This document shows, in pieces, positions 7,993 through 17,296 of a stretch of 64,000 nt of DNA. The position numbers and the translations under genes were made by a program. The first letter of the stretch is position 1, and the number at the start of each line of letters is the position of its first letter. The notes below the pieces were generated by a model. That model was not told the origin of the DNA. It saw nothing but the letters and a program-made list of their open reading frames with translations, and ran no database searches. The stretch is taken from contig HG799471.1 of NCBI GenBank assembly GCA_000531095.1, forward strand, positions 141,295-205,294, written 5' to 3'. This stretch comes from Gemmata massiliana (GTDB taxonomy: Bacteria; Planctomycetota; Planctomycetia; Gemmatales; Gemmataceae).

Positions 7993-9981
7993 CTACTTTT
8001 TCTCCACTTCCGCCGAGAAATCCCAGAAGCCGAGGCGCGTTTCCCTCTCTCCGTTGGGTTCGGCAACGACGAGCAGCGGGCGCGTGGGGTGAAATGCAAA
8101 TACCGCTGTCGCCATCCTCCAAGTCTTCAATTTGCGCCCCGTGGATGTATCCCAAACGGCGAGCTTGTTCATTTCGGTCATGGCCAACAACCGACCGTCG
8201 GAATTGAATACAATCCGGCTCCAACTGGGATCACCCTCAAGAGCCACAACGAACTTTCCGGTCAGAATATCAACGATGAATCCTTGGTAGGATGATTGAT
8301 CGGATCCGCGAAAAACGACGAGCCGATTGCCGTCCGGAGAAAAAACGCACGGCAGCAGCATCGTGTCGCGCCTGGTGTCCACTTTGTCCGGCAGGGTAAG
8401 CACACTCAACTCGGGCTTGTCTCTATTATCGAGGTCATACACTCGCACACGCAATTTGTTAGACGCCATAAACGCCAAACGTTTGCCATTTGGCGACAGG
8501 GCGCAGGGAACCCGAGGGATCGTCGCGAGCGGTTTCCCCGCTTTACCGGTCGCCGTATCCACTTCGACCACGTCCAGCGTTTTGGGCGCTTCGTCCGTAC
8601 CTGGTTCGTAGCTCATTGCACGAAATGTCTTTCCAGTCGAGTCAAAGATGTAAGTGCCGTCTATATCGCCGCCGTCGAAGTTTACTGTTCGGAGTTTGGC
8701 CTTATCCCCAAGTGTCGGCGCACCGCGCCGCGGATTCGCTTCGGCCTTCTCTGGATCCCAGTACACTAATTGGTGAAGACCACTGAGAAGGTGCCTCTCG
8801 CGTCGGTCGGTGATAAGGTGTTTCCCGTCGCGGGTAAACCCAACGACAGAGCCGTTCTTTGGCACTTGCGTGTAGATTGGTGCCCCCTCCAAATCCGGCT
8901 TGTCGGTGTACTTCACGAGGATAAATGTCGATTCAAATGAGCCCTTGTTCTGTCCACCCACTGAGCCGACAACCGCAAGCTGATCTCCGGACGAAGCCCA
9001 AATCACTCGTTCGGGCAAGCAGAGTGGCAAATCCCAGCCAGCAATAATGCGCGGCACGGTCGCGAGTGCGTGGAGGGCTTTCTGCTCACTCTGTGGTCGC
9101 GTTACGTCCTCCATCTTCGCCGTGACCGGAGGTTTCGGTGGGTCCGCGGGCGGCGCGGCGATCGGGTTCGCGGCGAGCACGGCTCCTGTGATTGCCGCAA
9201 CCACGACCAGCCCGAACACGAGTGTCTTGCGCACAACGAGTCCTCTTTTGGTGAGTTCGGTCAGTGGGCCGGGGATCGTGCCACTCGAAGCGTAATCCGT
9301 CACGAGCCCGCACGTTTTTCTGAGCAACTCAATCGGAACCGTGGTCGCGCCCTGCGTTTCCGCAACCGCGATCGGGAGCGCTACGACTGAGAGCGCGATG
9401 CCGCGCTTCGTGAGCCGGGCCGCGAGTTTCTTGCGCCCGTTCGCCAGTCGGCTCGATAGCGTTCCTTCGGGAACCCCCAGGGCCGTGGCCGCTTCTTCGC
9501 GCGATGCCCCGCGCAGGTCGCACAGGATGATCGCTTCCCGGTAGCACTCCGATAGCGCCGCCAGTTCCTCGTCGAGAATCGATCCCAGTTCCGGCTCTTC
9601 CGGGGAAGGTCGTGGCGCCTGCGGTTCGGGCAGTTTGGACACCAGAACCTCCCGCACGCGCCGTCGCAGTGCCGCGCGCCGGGCGCGCCACGAGACCCGG
9701 AACGCGACGCCGTACAACCAGCTCCACAGTCGCACGTCGCTCCGCAGCGTAACGGCCTTCTGCGCGAGCACGAGGAACGTGGCCTGGAATGCGTCCTCGG
9801 CGTCCTGCGAGTTCCGGGTCACGCGCCGGCACACGCCCAGAACCAGCGCCCCGTGTCGGCGCACCAGTTCCTCGAACGCAACCGCGCTCTTTGTGAGAAC
9901 GAACTGCGAGAGCAACTCGACGTCCGGCGCGCCGGTGTGCTCCAACTGACGCAAGATTTCTGTCGGTCGCGCCACACTCAT
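7993..9981 (-). CDS. ECF sigma factor fused to transmembrane segment and propeller-like C-terminus
   Basis: This is a 662-residue fusion. Residues about 25-190 form an ECF sigma-70: region 2 contains NSQDAEDAFQATFLVLAQKA (promoter -10 recognition) and region 4 contains the helix-turn-helix SREEAATALGVPEGTLSSRL. A linker (195-250) leads to one transmembrane helix (about 252-270, LVFGLVVVAAITGAVLAA). The remaining 390 residues have WD40/propeller-like strands (GFTRDGKHL, SPNGKRLAF, SPDGNRLVVF, NSDGRLLAM) and would lie outside the cytoplasm. This matches the planctomycete ECF01-Gob type, in which sigma and sensor are one polypeptide. No separate anti-sigma gene is adjacent. Inference: ligand sensing or regulated proteolysis controls the tethered sigma domain. 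Confidence 0.88.
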   Translation of the reverse strand: MSVARPTEILRQLEHTGAPDVELLSQFVLTKSAVAFEELVRRHGALVLGVCRRVTRNSQDAEDAFQATFLVLAQKAVTLRSDVRLWSWLYGVAFRVSWRARRAALRRRVREVLVSKLPEPQAPRPSPEEPELGSILDEELAALSECYREAIILCDLRGASREEAATALGVPEGTLSSRLANGRKKLAARLTKRGIALSVVALPIAVAETQGATTVPIELLRKTCGLVTDYASSGTIPGPLTELTKRGLVVRKTLVFGLVVVAAITGAVLAANPIAAPPADPPKPPVTAKMEDVTRPQSEQKALHALATVPRIIAGWDLPLCLPERVIWASSGDQLAVVGSVGGQNKGSFESTFILVKYTDKPDLEGAPIYTQVPKNGSVVGFTRDGKHLITDRRERHLLSGLHQLVYWDPEKAEANPRRGAPTLGDKAKLRTVNFDGGDIDGTYIFDSTGKTFRAMSYEPGTDEAPKTLDVVEVDTATGKAGKPLATIPRVPCALSPNGKRLAFMASNKLRVRVYDLDNRDKPELSVLTLPDKVDTRRDTMLLPCVFSPDGNRLVVFRGSDQSSYQGFIVDILTGKFVVALEGDPSWSRIVFNSDGRLLAMTEMNKLAVWDTSTGRKLKTWRMATAVFAFHPTRPLLVVAEPNGERETRLGFWDFSAEVEKK

Positions 9982-10410
9982 CCGCTCCTCCGACCCGAAT
10001 ATTCCCCGCTCACGCCGAGCGCGTCGCGCAAAAATCCCGAGAACGCGGACGATAATACCCGGTCGTTTTGCGCGAATGTTCGCGGACGGGTAAGTTCGGC
10101 ACCTTCGTTGTGTATCTGAAAGTGGGTGCTGAGACGTCGGCGAGAGGGGTTAAGGTCCGGTTAAAACGACGTGGGGCTTATGCGCAACGTGTTTGCCGGC
10201 CGAAGCGTGCGATAGTACGGCCCGAGATTCATATACCTCATAGAGTGCGCATGCCCGCACGACCCGACTCGCCGTCACTTTAACTACACGCGCTTTCACA
10301 AGTGCGCGCTGGCGTTCTACTCCCCGGGGAGCTATCGTCAAACAAGCTCCCGAACGCCCCGACTGTGGGAACTTTACCGTTGCGTTGGCCCGGCCGCGGA
10401 GCAAGAGCCT
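9982..10410. other. Divergent intergenic region, no gene seen
   Basis: About 430 bp lie between the ECF fusion (minus) and the large kinase fusion (plus), and the region must hold both promoters. A GGAACTT element (10368-10374), similar to the -35 box of many ECF promoters, lies 37 bp before the GTG start at 10411. I cannot pick out a matching -10 and would not call it a promoter. Confidence 0.45.
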
Positions 10411-13400
10411 GTGTTCGCATTCCCGACCGATAACGATCCCGACTCGCCGGCGCCGGACCCGTCCGCGCAGCCCGAGCGCGGCGACTCGCCCCCGGTCGAT
10501 CCGAAGAACGAGTCCCAGCACCAGGAAACCCAGCGCCTCAACATCCAGCCCGGGCTTCCCGAACCGGACAACATTCTGGCCGATCTGATCGCGGCCTTCG
10601 GGGAGCGGTACGAACTGGGGAGCAAACTCGGTCAGGGCGGGTTCGGCGCGGTCTACCGCGGGTTCGACCGGTCACTGAGCCGGGCCGTTGCAGTCAAAGT
10701 AGCCCGCGTCGAGCGGACGAAGGCGGGCGACGTCGGACAGCTGCTGCTCGAAGCCCGGCAACTCGCTCAGTTACGGCACCCGGGCATTGTCACGGTTCAC
10801 GACGCGGGGACAGGCGGACAGCGGTGCTTCATCGTTTCCGAACTCCTCACCGGTCCGACACTGGCCGCGTGGTTGCGGGACCACCGCCCCACCTGGGCGG
10901 CCGCTCTGGAATTCGCCGCGGCCATCGCCGACGCTCTGGCGCACGCCCACACCCGCAGCATCGTCCACCGGGATGTCAAACCCTCGAACGTCGTTCTGCT
11001 TGATGGGTCACGCCCGGTACTGGTCGATTTCGGGATCGCGCTCTCGGACACCACGGTCACGGGTTCCCGGGGCGTCGTGATAGGCACCCCCGAATACATG
11101 TCGCCGGAGCAGGCCCGGGGGCAGGCGCACCGGCCCGACGGCCGGACCGACATTTACAGCCTCGGGGTCATGCTCTACGAGATGCTCTGCGGGCGCCCGC
11201 CGTTCCGCGGGGACGATCCGTGGCTGATCCTGCGCCAGGTTCAGGAAGACGACCCGCAGCCGCCGCGCCAGCTCCGCCCCGACCTCCCGCTGGACGTCGA
11301 GAAGATCGTTCTCAAGGCGATGGCGAAGCTCGCCGCCGACCGGTACACGACCGCGTCCGACTTCGCAACCGACTTGCGGCGCGCGCTGCACCGCGCGGAA
11401 CAGTCCTCGACCACCGCACGCCCGATCCGCACGCCGATGAGCGGCGGGCACTCGACCAACTTGCTGAACGTTCCGCCCGCTGAAAAAGACACGGACCGGG
11501 GGCGCCCGACCGATTCCGTCCCGACCGGGCCGACGCGCCCGATGCGCGGGGCCGAGCGCCGGCACCTCACCGTTTTGTACAGCGAGTTTGAACCGTCCGG
11601 CGACCCGGACGACGTGGACGACGCACACGAGCGATTCCTGGCGTTTCAGGCAGCGTGCCGGGAATGCGTGGGGCAATTCAGCGGGCTCGAACTGCCGACC
11701 ACCGGAACCGCGTTCCTGGCGTGCTTCGGGTACCCCGTCGCCCGCGAAGACTCTGCGCGCCTTGCGGCCCGCGCCGGCCTCGCGATCGCGACCGGGGCGC
11801 CGGCCAACGTCGGCGGGACGGTCCGGGTCGCGGTCCACACCGGCCCCGCGGTCGTGACGGAGTCCGCGAGCGGTCAGCCGGCGGTTGTAGGGGACGTGGT
11901 CAGTGCGGTCACGCGCTTCGTTCCGTTCGGTACCCCGGGCGGTATTATTCTGAGCGGGGCTGCCAAGCGTCTCGTCGAAGGGTACTTCGAGTGCGAACCC
12001 GCGGGCGAAACACAGATCCGCGCGGGCGGTCCGCTGACGGCCCTATTCCGGGCGACCAGTGAGCGGTCCGCGTACAACCGGGTCGAAGCCGCCGATCCCG
12101 CCCGGCTCACCCCGCTCGTCGGCCGGGACCGGGAAGTCGAACTGCTCCAGGAGCGGTGGGAACTGGTGCTCGAAGGCATCGGTCACGTGGTGCTCCTCGT
12201 GGCCGATCCGGGGCTGGGTAAGTCGCGCCTCGTGCGCGTGATCCGGGGCCACGTGCGCGGGTCTGAACCGCACCCCGATAGCGACCACTTCGGCGCGGAC
12301 GGTTCGGCTATCGTTTGGTACTGTTCGCCGCACCACGAGGGCAGCCCGTTCTACCCGGTAATCGATTCCTTTACTCGAACTTTTGGGCTGGCCCGAGAAC
12401 CGAACCCCGCGCTCCGACTCGAACTACTCATCGCCCGGCTCCGCGAGGACGGTGTAACCGACCCCGAGCGCGTCGCGCTGTTCGCTTCGGCGCTCTCGAT
12501 CCCGTTCGCCGGCCGGCTTCCGGAACTGAGCTACAGCCCGGACCGCCAGCGCGAACTCTTCCGCGCCGCGGTGCTCGACTGGCTCCGCGACCGGGCCGTT
12601 CGGCGCCCGGTGCTGTTCGTGGTGGAAGACCTGCACTGGATCGACCCCTCGACCGAAGAATTGCTCAAAGAATTCATCGAGCGGTGGCACGAGGTACCGA
12701 TTCTTGCGGTGTTCACCACGCGCCCCGAGTACGAGCCACCGTGGAGGGGTAGGACGAACCAAACCGCGGTCGCGCTGACGCGCCTGACGAAGCGGCAAAT
12801 CGGCGAAATGATGCGCGGCGCGACCGGGAAAGACGACATTCCGCCCGCGGTGGTTTCGCAGGTGGCCGAGCGCACCGACGGGGTGCCGCTGTTCGTGGAA
12901 GAGTTCGCGCGCCTGCTCGCCGAGGGCGGGAACTGGACGACCGGGCTGATCCCGGCCACGCTCCAGGATCTCCTGCTGGCTCGGCTCGACCGCATGGCCA
13001 GCGACCGGGACGTGATCCAGTTCGGCGCCGCGATCGGGCGCACGTTCTCTTACGAGACGCTCCGCGCGGCCGGTGAGTGGGACGAGCCCGCGCTCCGTGG
13101 CGAGTTGGAAAAACTGGTTCGAGCCGGGGTGCTTTTCGCAAAGGGCGCACCGCCCCAGGACACCTACACGTTCAAGCACGCGCTCATTCAGGACGCGGCA
13201 TATCACTCACTGGTACGGAAGCGGCGCCAGCAAGTTCACCACCGAATCGCCGAGGCCATCGAACAGACCCTGCCCGACACCGCGGAAACCGAACCGGAAC
13301 TACTGGCCCACCACTACACGGAAGCAGGTCGGGTCGAAACCGGCCTCGACTATTGGACAAAGGCCGGGAACCGTGCCCGAGAACGGTCGGCCTACGCCGA

Positions 13401-14625
13401 ATCGATCCGCCATCTCACGCGCGGGCTGGGACTACTGATCGATCTCTCAAGTGGTCCGGAACGCGACTCCCGCGAGTTCGGGCTGCGGCTCCCGCTCTGT
13501 TCGTGCTTCCTGGCCACGTTCGGGTACGCGGCCCCGGAGGTGGAAACCGAAATCATTCGCGCCCGGGGGTTGTGCGAGCGCCTCGGCCCGGCGTTCCCGC
13601 TCTTTGACGTGATGATGGTGTCCTGGGCACTGCGCTTCATCCGCGGCCGGAACGCGGTCGCCCAAGAGATTTGCGACGAACTCTTGTCCCTGGCCGACGT
13701 TCGGGACGACGGGTGCCGGACCGAAGCGCACTGGGCGTGGGGGTGTACCGCGTGGTGGGCCGGCGACTTTACGGGCGCCCTGGAGCACCTCACGCTGTCG
13801 GCGGAACTGTACCGGCCCGAAGCCGCGGCCGAGCACGCGAAGTTCACCCAGCAGAACTCCGGCCCGCTGACCACGTCTTACGCGGGGCTGTCGCTCTGGA
13901 TGCTCGGTCGGCCCGATTCCGCGCGCCAAAAAGCGAACGAAGCGCTGGCCCTCGCGGAGCAGTTACGCCACCCGTTCACCCAAACGGTGACCATCTGGCA
14001 AACCGGGCTTATGTTGCAGCTCGGCGGCGATTCCGTTGCGGCCCTGGCCGAAGCCGAGAGATCCCTCGCGATCGCCCGCGAGCAGTCGTTTGCCTTCTGG
14101 ATCGCGCTAGCAACCTCGTTGAAGGGCGCTGCGCTCGCACAACTCGGCCGGCCCACCGAAGCGATTCCGCTGCTCCGCGAGGGGCTCCGTGCGGTCGAGG
14201 CGACCGGGTGCGAGATGGTTCACCAGCACTTCCTCGGGTGCCTGGCCGAAGCGTGTTGGGCCGCGAACTTGCGGGACGATGCGTGGGACGCGCTCAACCG
14301 GGCGTTCGAGTTGACCGTGCGCGACCGGGAGCGGTACGTCGAGTCGGAACTGTACCGGCGTAAGGCCACGTTCCTCCTCGGTGAATCACCCGCGAACGTC
14401 AACCAAGCCACCGAGTGCCTCGAAACCGCACTGCGCATCGCGCGCGACCAGCGGGCCAAGTTCTTCGAGCTGCGTGCGGCCGTCGCCCTCGGGGGCGTAT
14501 GGCAGGCTGCGGGGCGCGCGGACGAGGCCCGCGGGTTGGTTCAGCCGGTCCTCGATTCGTTCACCGAAGGGACCGACTCACCCGACCTCATGCGGGCGCG
14601 CGAGTTCCTTGCGCAACTGAACTAA
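10411..14625 (+). CDS. Ser/Thr kinase, degenerate cyclase, AAA ATPase and TPR fusion protein
   Basis: This is a 1404-residue multidomain signalling protein. Domains in order: a Hanks-type kinase (about 66-330: KLGQGGFGAVY, VAVK K96, HRDVKPSN with D188, DFG 206-208); a class III nucleotide-cyclase-like domain (about 380-540, starting RRHLTVLY); a STAND/AAA ATPase module (about 565-900, P-loop ADPGLGKSRL near 596, Walker B VLFVVEDLHWID near 734); and TPR helices from about 950 to the end. The cyclase part lacks the usual metal Asp residues (SEFEPS where CDLVGS is usual, TGTAFLACFGYP where GDGLLVYFGYP is usual). The start is GTG with GGAG 9 bases upstream, and no alternative start precedes the kinase. 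The architecture resembles the kinase/cyclase fusions linked to TOMM clusters, but no TOMM genes are nearby. Confidence 0.88.
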   Translation: MFAFPTDNDPDSPAPDPSAQPERGDSPPVDPKNESQHQETQRLNIQPGLPEPDNILADLIAAFGERYELGSKLGQGGFGAVYRGFDRSLSRAVAVKVARVERTKAGDVGQLLLEARQLAQLRHPGIVTVHDAGTGGQRCFIVSELLTGPTLAAWLRDHRPTWAAALEFAAAIADALAHAHTRSIVHRDVKPSNVVLLDGSRPVLVDFGIALSDTTVTGSRGVVIGTPEYMSPEQARGQAHRPDGRTDIYSLGVMLYEMLCGRPPFRGDDPWLILRQVQEDDPQPPRQLRPDLPLDVEKIVLKAMAKLAADRYTTASDFATDLRRALHRAEQSSTTARPIRTPMSGGHSTNLLNVPPAEKDTDRGRPTDSVPTGPTRPMRGAERRHLTVLYSEFEPSGDPDDVDDAHERFLAFQAACRECVGQFSGLELPTTGTAFLACFGYPVAREDSARLAARAGLAIATGAPANVGGTVRVAVHTGPAVVTESASGQPAVVGDVVSAVTRFVPFGTPGGIILSGAAKRLVEGYFECEPAGETQIRAGGPLTALFRATSERSAYNRVEAADPARLTPLVGRDREVELLQERWELVLEGIGHVVLLVADPGLGKSRLVRVIRGHVRGSEPHPDSDHFGADGSAIVWYCSPHHEGSPFYPVIDSFTRTFGLAREPNPALRLELLIARLREDGVTDPERVALFASALSIPFAGRLPELSYSPDRQRELFRAAVLDWLRDRAVRRPVLFVVEDLHWIDPSTEELLKEFIERWHEVPILAVFTTRPEYEPPWRGRTNQTAVALTRLTKRQIGEMMRGATGKDDIPPAVVSQVAERTDGVPLFVEEFARLLAEGGNWTTGLIPATLQDLLLARLDRMASDRDVIQFGAAIGRTFSYETLRAAGEWDEPALRGELEKLVRAGVLFAKGAPPQDTYTFKHALIQDAAYHSLVRKRRQQVHHRIAEAIEQTLPDTAETEPELLAHHYTEAGRVETGLDYWTKAGNRARERSAYAESIRHLTRGLGLLIDLSSGPERDSREFGLRLPLCSCFLATFGYAAPEVETEIIRARGLCERLGPAFPLFDVMMVSWALRFIRGRNAVAQEICDELLSLADVRDDGCRTEAHWAWGCTAWWAGDFTGALEHLTLSAELYRPEAAAEHAKFTQQNSGPLTTSYAGLSLWMLGRPDSARQKANEALALAEQLRHPFTQTVTIWQTGLMLQLGGDSVAALAEAERSLAIAREQSFAFWIALATSLKGAALAQLGRPTEAIPLLREGLRAVEATGCEMVHQHFLGCLAEACWAANLRDDAWDALNRAFELTVRDRERYVESELYRRKATFLLGESPANVNQATECLETALRIARDQRAKFFELRAAVALGGVWQAAGRADEARGLVQPVLDSFTEGTDSPDLMRAREFLAQLN

Positions 14626-14659
14626 CCGACGTTCCAACAGCGAATCGAAAGGCCCGCCG

Positions 14660-15751
14660 ATGAAAGCGGCTTGGGACAAGTTCAAGCTCTGGTTCTGGGG
14701 GAAGTTCTTCATCTTCCTCATTGCCCTGGGATCGGGTTCGCAGCGCCGGCGGATGTCACACAATAACGGGATCGCCGGGCGCGGGAAGCTGCGGATCGTC
14801 ACCAACCCGCAGTTCCCGGAAACCGAGTTCTTCGAGCCGGGGCGCGAGTTCACGATCCGCTTGCGGCACGCGAGTTCGGGATACATGGACGACGCCATGA
14901 GCCCCGTGCGCAGCGCGACCATCAAGTTCGCCGACACGCGGTTCAAGAGCCCGCTCGACATCCAGATGAACACGGGCCGGCACTGCTTCTTCTGGAACGC
15001 CGCGAGCTTCCTCGAATTCGCCTTCGACCGCAACGAGCACGCCGGCGTCGAGTACATCAAGTACCACACCAAGTACGCCGACGGGCGCAAGTCGGCCGCC
15101 GACGCCCAGATCAAGGTGCCCGCGTCGTTCTCCACCATGTACTACCACAGCCATACCCCGTTCGCGTGGAAGGCGAAGGACGGGAAGGCGCGGTACGTCC
15201 GGTTCCGGCTGATCCCCGGTGACCGCGCGCCGGAACAGCCGCCGCCGAACCCGGCGTGGGTGGCCCAGGTGCGCGACGACCCGGCCCTCGCTCCCATTGC
15301 GGCCGATCAGCGTGCGGTGCCCGGCGAAACGCGGGACGTGAACTACCTAAAGAACGAGTGGGCCGCGCTCGTGGGGAGCGGGCCAGTTCACTACGTCCTG
15401 CAAGTGCAGTTCCACGAAGTAAAATCGGACGACCCGGACGTGATCCGCAACCCGCTCGAACCGTGGGACGAATCGACTCACCCGTATGTGGACTTGGCGA
15501 CGGTGGAAATCACCGAGCTGCTTTCGCACAAACAGCAGGACCAGATGGCGTTTGAAGTCACGAACATGCCGCCGAGCATGGACTTCCTGCCCGCGGCGTC
15601 CGTTCACGATTACAACTCGCTCAACTACATGCGCCGACAGGCGATTTGGGCGATCCGCGCCCGCTGGCTGTTCGCGATGGTGCTCGGCGTTCAGAAGCCG
15701 ATCGCTGACGGCGACATGTCCGTGCGCAACCGGCGCCTGCCGGGAACGTGA
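14660..15751 (+). CDS. Catalase / allene oxide synthase-like heme-fold protein
   Basis: The 363-residue protein matches the catalase-like superfamily in the short form typified by coral allene oxide synthase. It has the VTNPQFPETEFFEPGREF and RLRHASS region with the distal His at H70, then IKFAD, LDIQMNTG, FFWN, and near the C-terminus PWDESTHPYVDLATVEI. It lacks the longer catalase C-terminal domains. In this family the proximal heme ligand is a Tyr four residues after an Arg; here that segment reads MRRQAIWAI (R325 or R326, then I329 or W330), so no Tyr is present. The first 30 residues (WFWGKFFIFLIALG) may form a membrane anchor. The gene begins 34 bp after the kinase fusion and is probably cotranscribed. 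Peroxide or fatty-acid hydroperoxide chemistry is only inferred. Confidence 0.72.
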   Translation: MKAAWDKFKLWFWGKFFIFLIALGSGSQRRRMSHNNGIAGRGKLRIVTNPQFPETEFFEPGREFTIRLRHASSGYMDDAMSPVRSATIKFADTRFKSPLDIQMNTGRHCFFWNAASFLEFAFDRNEHAGVEYIKYHTKYADGRKSAADAQIKVPASFSTMYYHSHTPFAWKAKDGKARYVRFRLIPGDRAPEQPPPNPAWVAQVRDDPALAPIAADQRAVPGETRDVNYLKNEWAALVGSGPVHYVLQVQFHEVKSDDPDVIRNPLEPWDESTHPYVDLATVEITELLSHKQQDQMAFEVTNMPPSMDFLPAASVHDYNSLNYMRRQAIWAIRARWLFAMVLGVQKPIADGDMSVRNRRLPGT

Positions 15752-15770
15752 CGCGAGATCGGGTGAAGAG

Positions 15771-17279
15771 TTAGGTGAGGATCTCGGTGATCGGGCGCCC
15801 GCGTTCGAGGTCCAGGCGCTTCCGCCCCGGCACTTCGAGGCGCTGGGGGTCCAATCCGAGTTGGTGCAAAACGGTCGCGTGGAGATCCGTCACGTAGTGA
15901 CGGTTCTCCGTGGCGTGGAAGCCGAGTTCGTCGGTCGCGCCGTGGGTGATCCCGCCCTTAACGCCCCCACCGGCCAACCACGCCGAGAACCCGTAGATGT
16001 GGTGGTCGCGCCCGCGCAGTTCCTCCGGATCGTTCTCCCCGTCCGGGCGCGCTTCGACGTTCGGGGTCCGCCCGAACTCGGTGGCCCAAACGACGAGCGT
16101 ACTGTCGAGCATCCCCCGCTGTTTCAGATCCTTCAATAGCCCACTGATCGGACGGTCCACTTCCCGGCACCGCTCGCTCGTGTTCTTCCGCAAGTCCTGG
16201 TGCGAGTCCCATAATCCGTTCTCGTCCTCGGCCGATCCGCCGTGGTAAATCTGCACGAAGCGGACGCCCTGCTCCACCAGCTTCCGGGCCACGAGGCACT
16301 GCCGGCCCAACGGTGCGGTGATGGGGTCGTCCAACCCGTAGAGCGCCTTCGTTTTTTCGGCCTCGTCGGTCAGCTTCACCAGCTCGGGGAGCGCGGTCTG
16401 CATGCGGAACGCGAGTTCGTAAGACTTGATCCGCGCCCGGAGCGCGGGATCGGCCGGGTACTCCACTTCCGTCAAGCGGTTCAGATCGTTCACCAACTCG
16501 AACTCGGCCTTTTGTGCTTCGCGTGTCAGTCCCGCTCCCTGTGGCGGGTAGGGCACCGCGCGATCCGGTTCGACGTCGATCGGCACGCCGTCGTGTTCCG
16601 GTCCCAAATAACTCGCTTGGTGCGACAGGCGCCCGCCGCCGAAGTCACTTGGGGGCCGACCCATCACGACGAACTCGGGCAAGTTCCGGTTGAGGGTACC
16701 CAGACCGTAATGCGCCCACGACCCCAGGCTCGGCTCGCGCCCGTCGATGAGGAGGCGCCCGGTGTGCGTGAGCGATTGGGCCGTGTGGTTAAAGTCGGTC
16801 GTCCACAGGGACCGCACCACCGCCAGATCGTCCACGCAGTCCCCGATGCGCGGGAGCCAATCGCAGACCTCGGTTCCGCACTGGCCGCGCTTCCGGAACC
16901 CGATCTGCGGGCGCAGGATTTTCGTTTCGAGCCGCGCGGCCCCCGCGAACATGCGGAAATTCTTGGCCACTTTGGGGTCTTGAACGACGTTCTTGAACGG
17001 CGTTTCGGCGATCGTCTTGCCCGCGAACTTGGTCAGCACGGGCTTCGGATCGAAGGTTTCGATGTGGCTCGCCCCGCCAACCATGAACAGCCAGATCACG
17101 CTCTTGGCGCGAGCTTTGATCGACCCCGCGCTGGCTCCGGCGGGTATCTCCTTCGCCGCGCCGCCCTCAAAGAGCATGGCGGAGAGCGCGGTACCCGTGA
17201 ACCCCATTCCGAGGTCGGCTAGGAACCGCCTCCGTCCAATTCGGGGATCAAAGCCGGCGCGGGAATCTTGTGAGAACAT
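15771..17279 (-). CDS. DUF1501 domain protein with Tat signal
   Basis: This 502-residue protein belongs to the DUF1501 family (sulfatase/alkaline-phosphatase-like fold) abundant in planctomycetes. The N-terminus carries a twin-arginine motif (GRRRFLADLG) followed by a hydrophobic stretch, so export by Tat is expected. The core has VIWLFMVGGASHIETFDPK near residue 65 and the C-terminal RDHHIYGFSAWLAGGGVKGG block characteristic of the family. It lies 17 bp downstream of the DUF1549/DUF1553 gene, the usual planctomycete partner, and the two are surely one transcription unit. The pair is thought to act on extracellular polymers or sulfated glycans, but the biochemical role has not been settled. 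The C-terminus reads ITEILT and the length is typical. Confidence 0.93.
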   Translation of the reverse strand: MFSQDSRAGFDPRIGRRRFLADLGMGFTGTALSAMLFEGGAAKEIPAGASAGSIKARAKSVIWLFMVGGASHIETFDPKPVLTKFAGKTIAETPFKNVVQDPKVAKNFRMFAGAARLETKILRPQIGFRKRGQCGTEVCDWLPRIGDCVDDLAVVRSLWTTDFNHTAQSLTHTGRLLIDGREPSLGSWAHYGLGTLNRNLPEFVVMGRPPSDFGGGRLSHQASYLGPEHDGVPIDVEPDRAVPYPPQGAGLTREAQKAEFELVNDLNRLTEVEYPADPALRARIKSYELAFRMQTALPELVKLTDEAEKTKALYGLDDPITAPLGRQCLVARKLVEQGVRFVQIYHGGSAEDENGLWDSHQDLRKNTSERCREVDRPISGLLKDLKQRGMLDSTLVVWATEFGRTPNVEARPDGENDPEELRGRDHHIYGFSAWLAGGGVKGGITHGATDELGFHATENRHYVTDLHATVLHQLGLDPQRLEVPGRKRLDLERGRPITEILT

Positions 17280-17296
17280 CGGGCCAAGCTCCGTGC

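Noticed and set aside
10368-10374. GGAACTT as an ECF-type -35 box
   Set aside because: No convincing -10 at the proper distance and it would leave a leader of about 10 bases; too weak to call.
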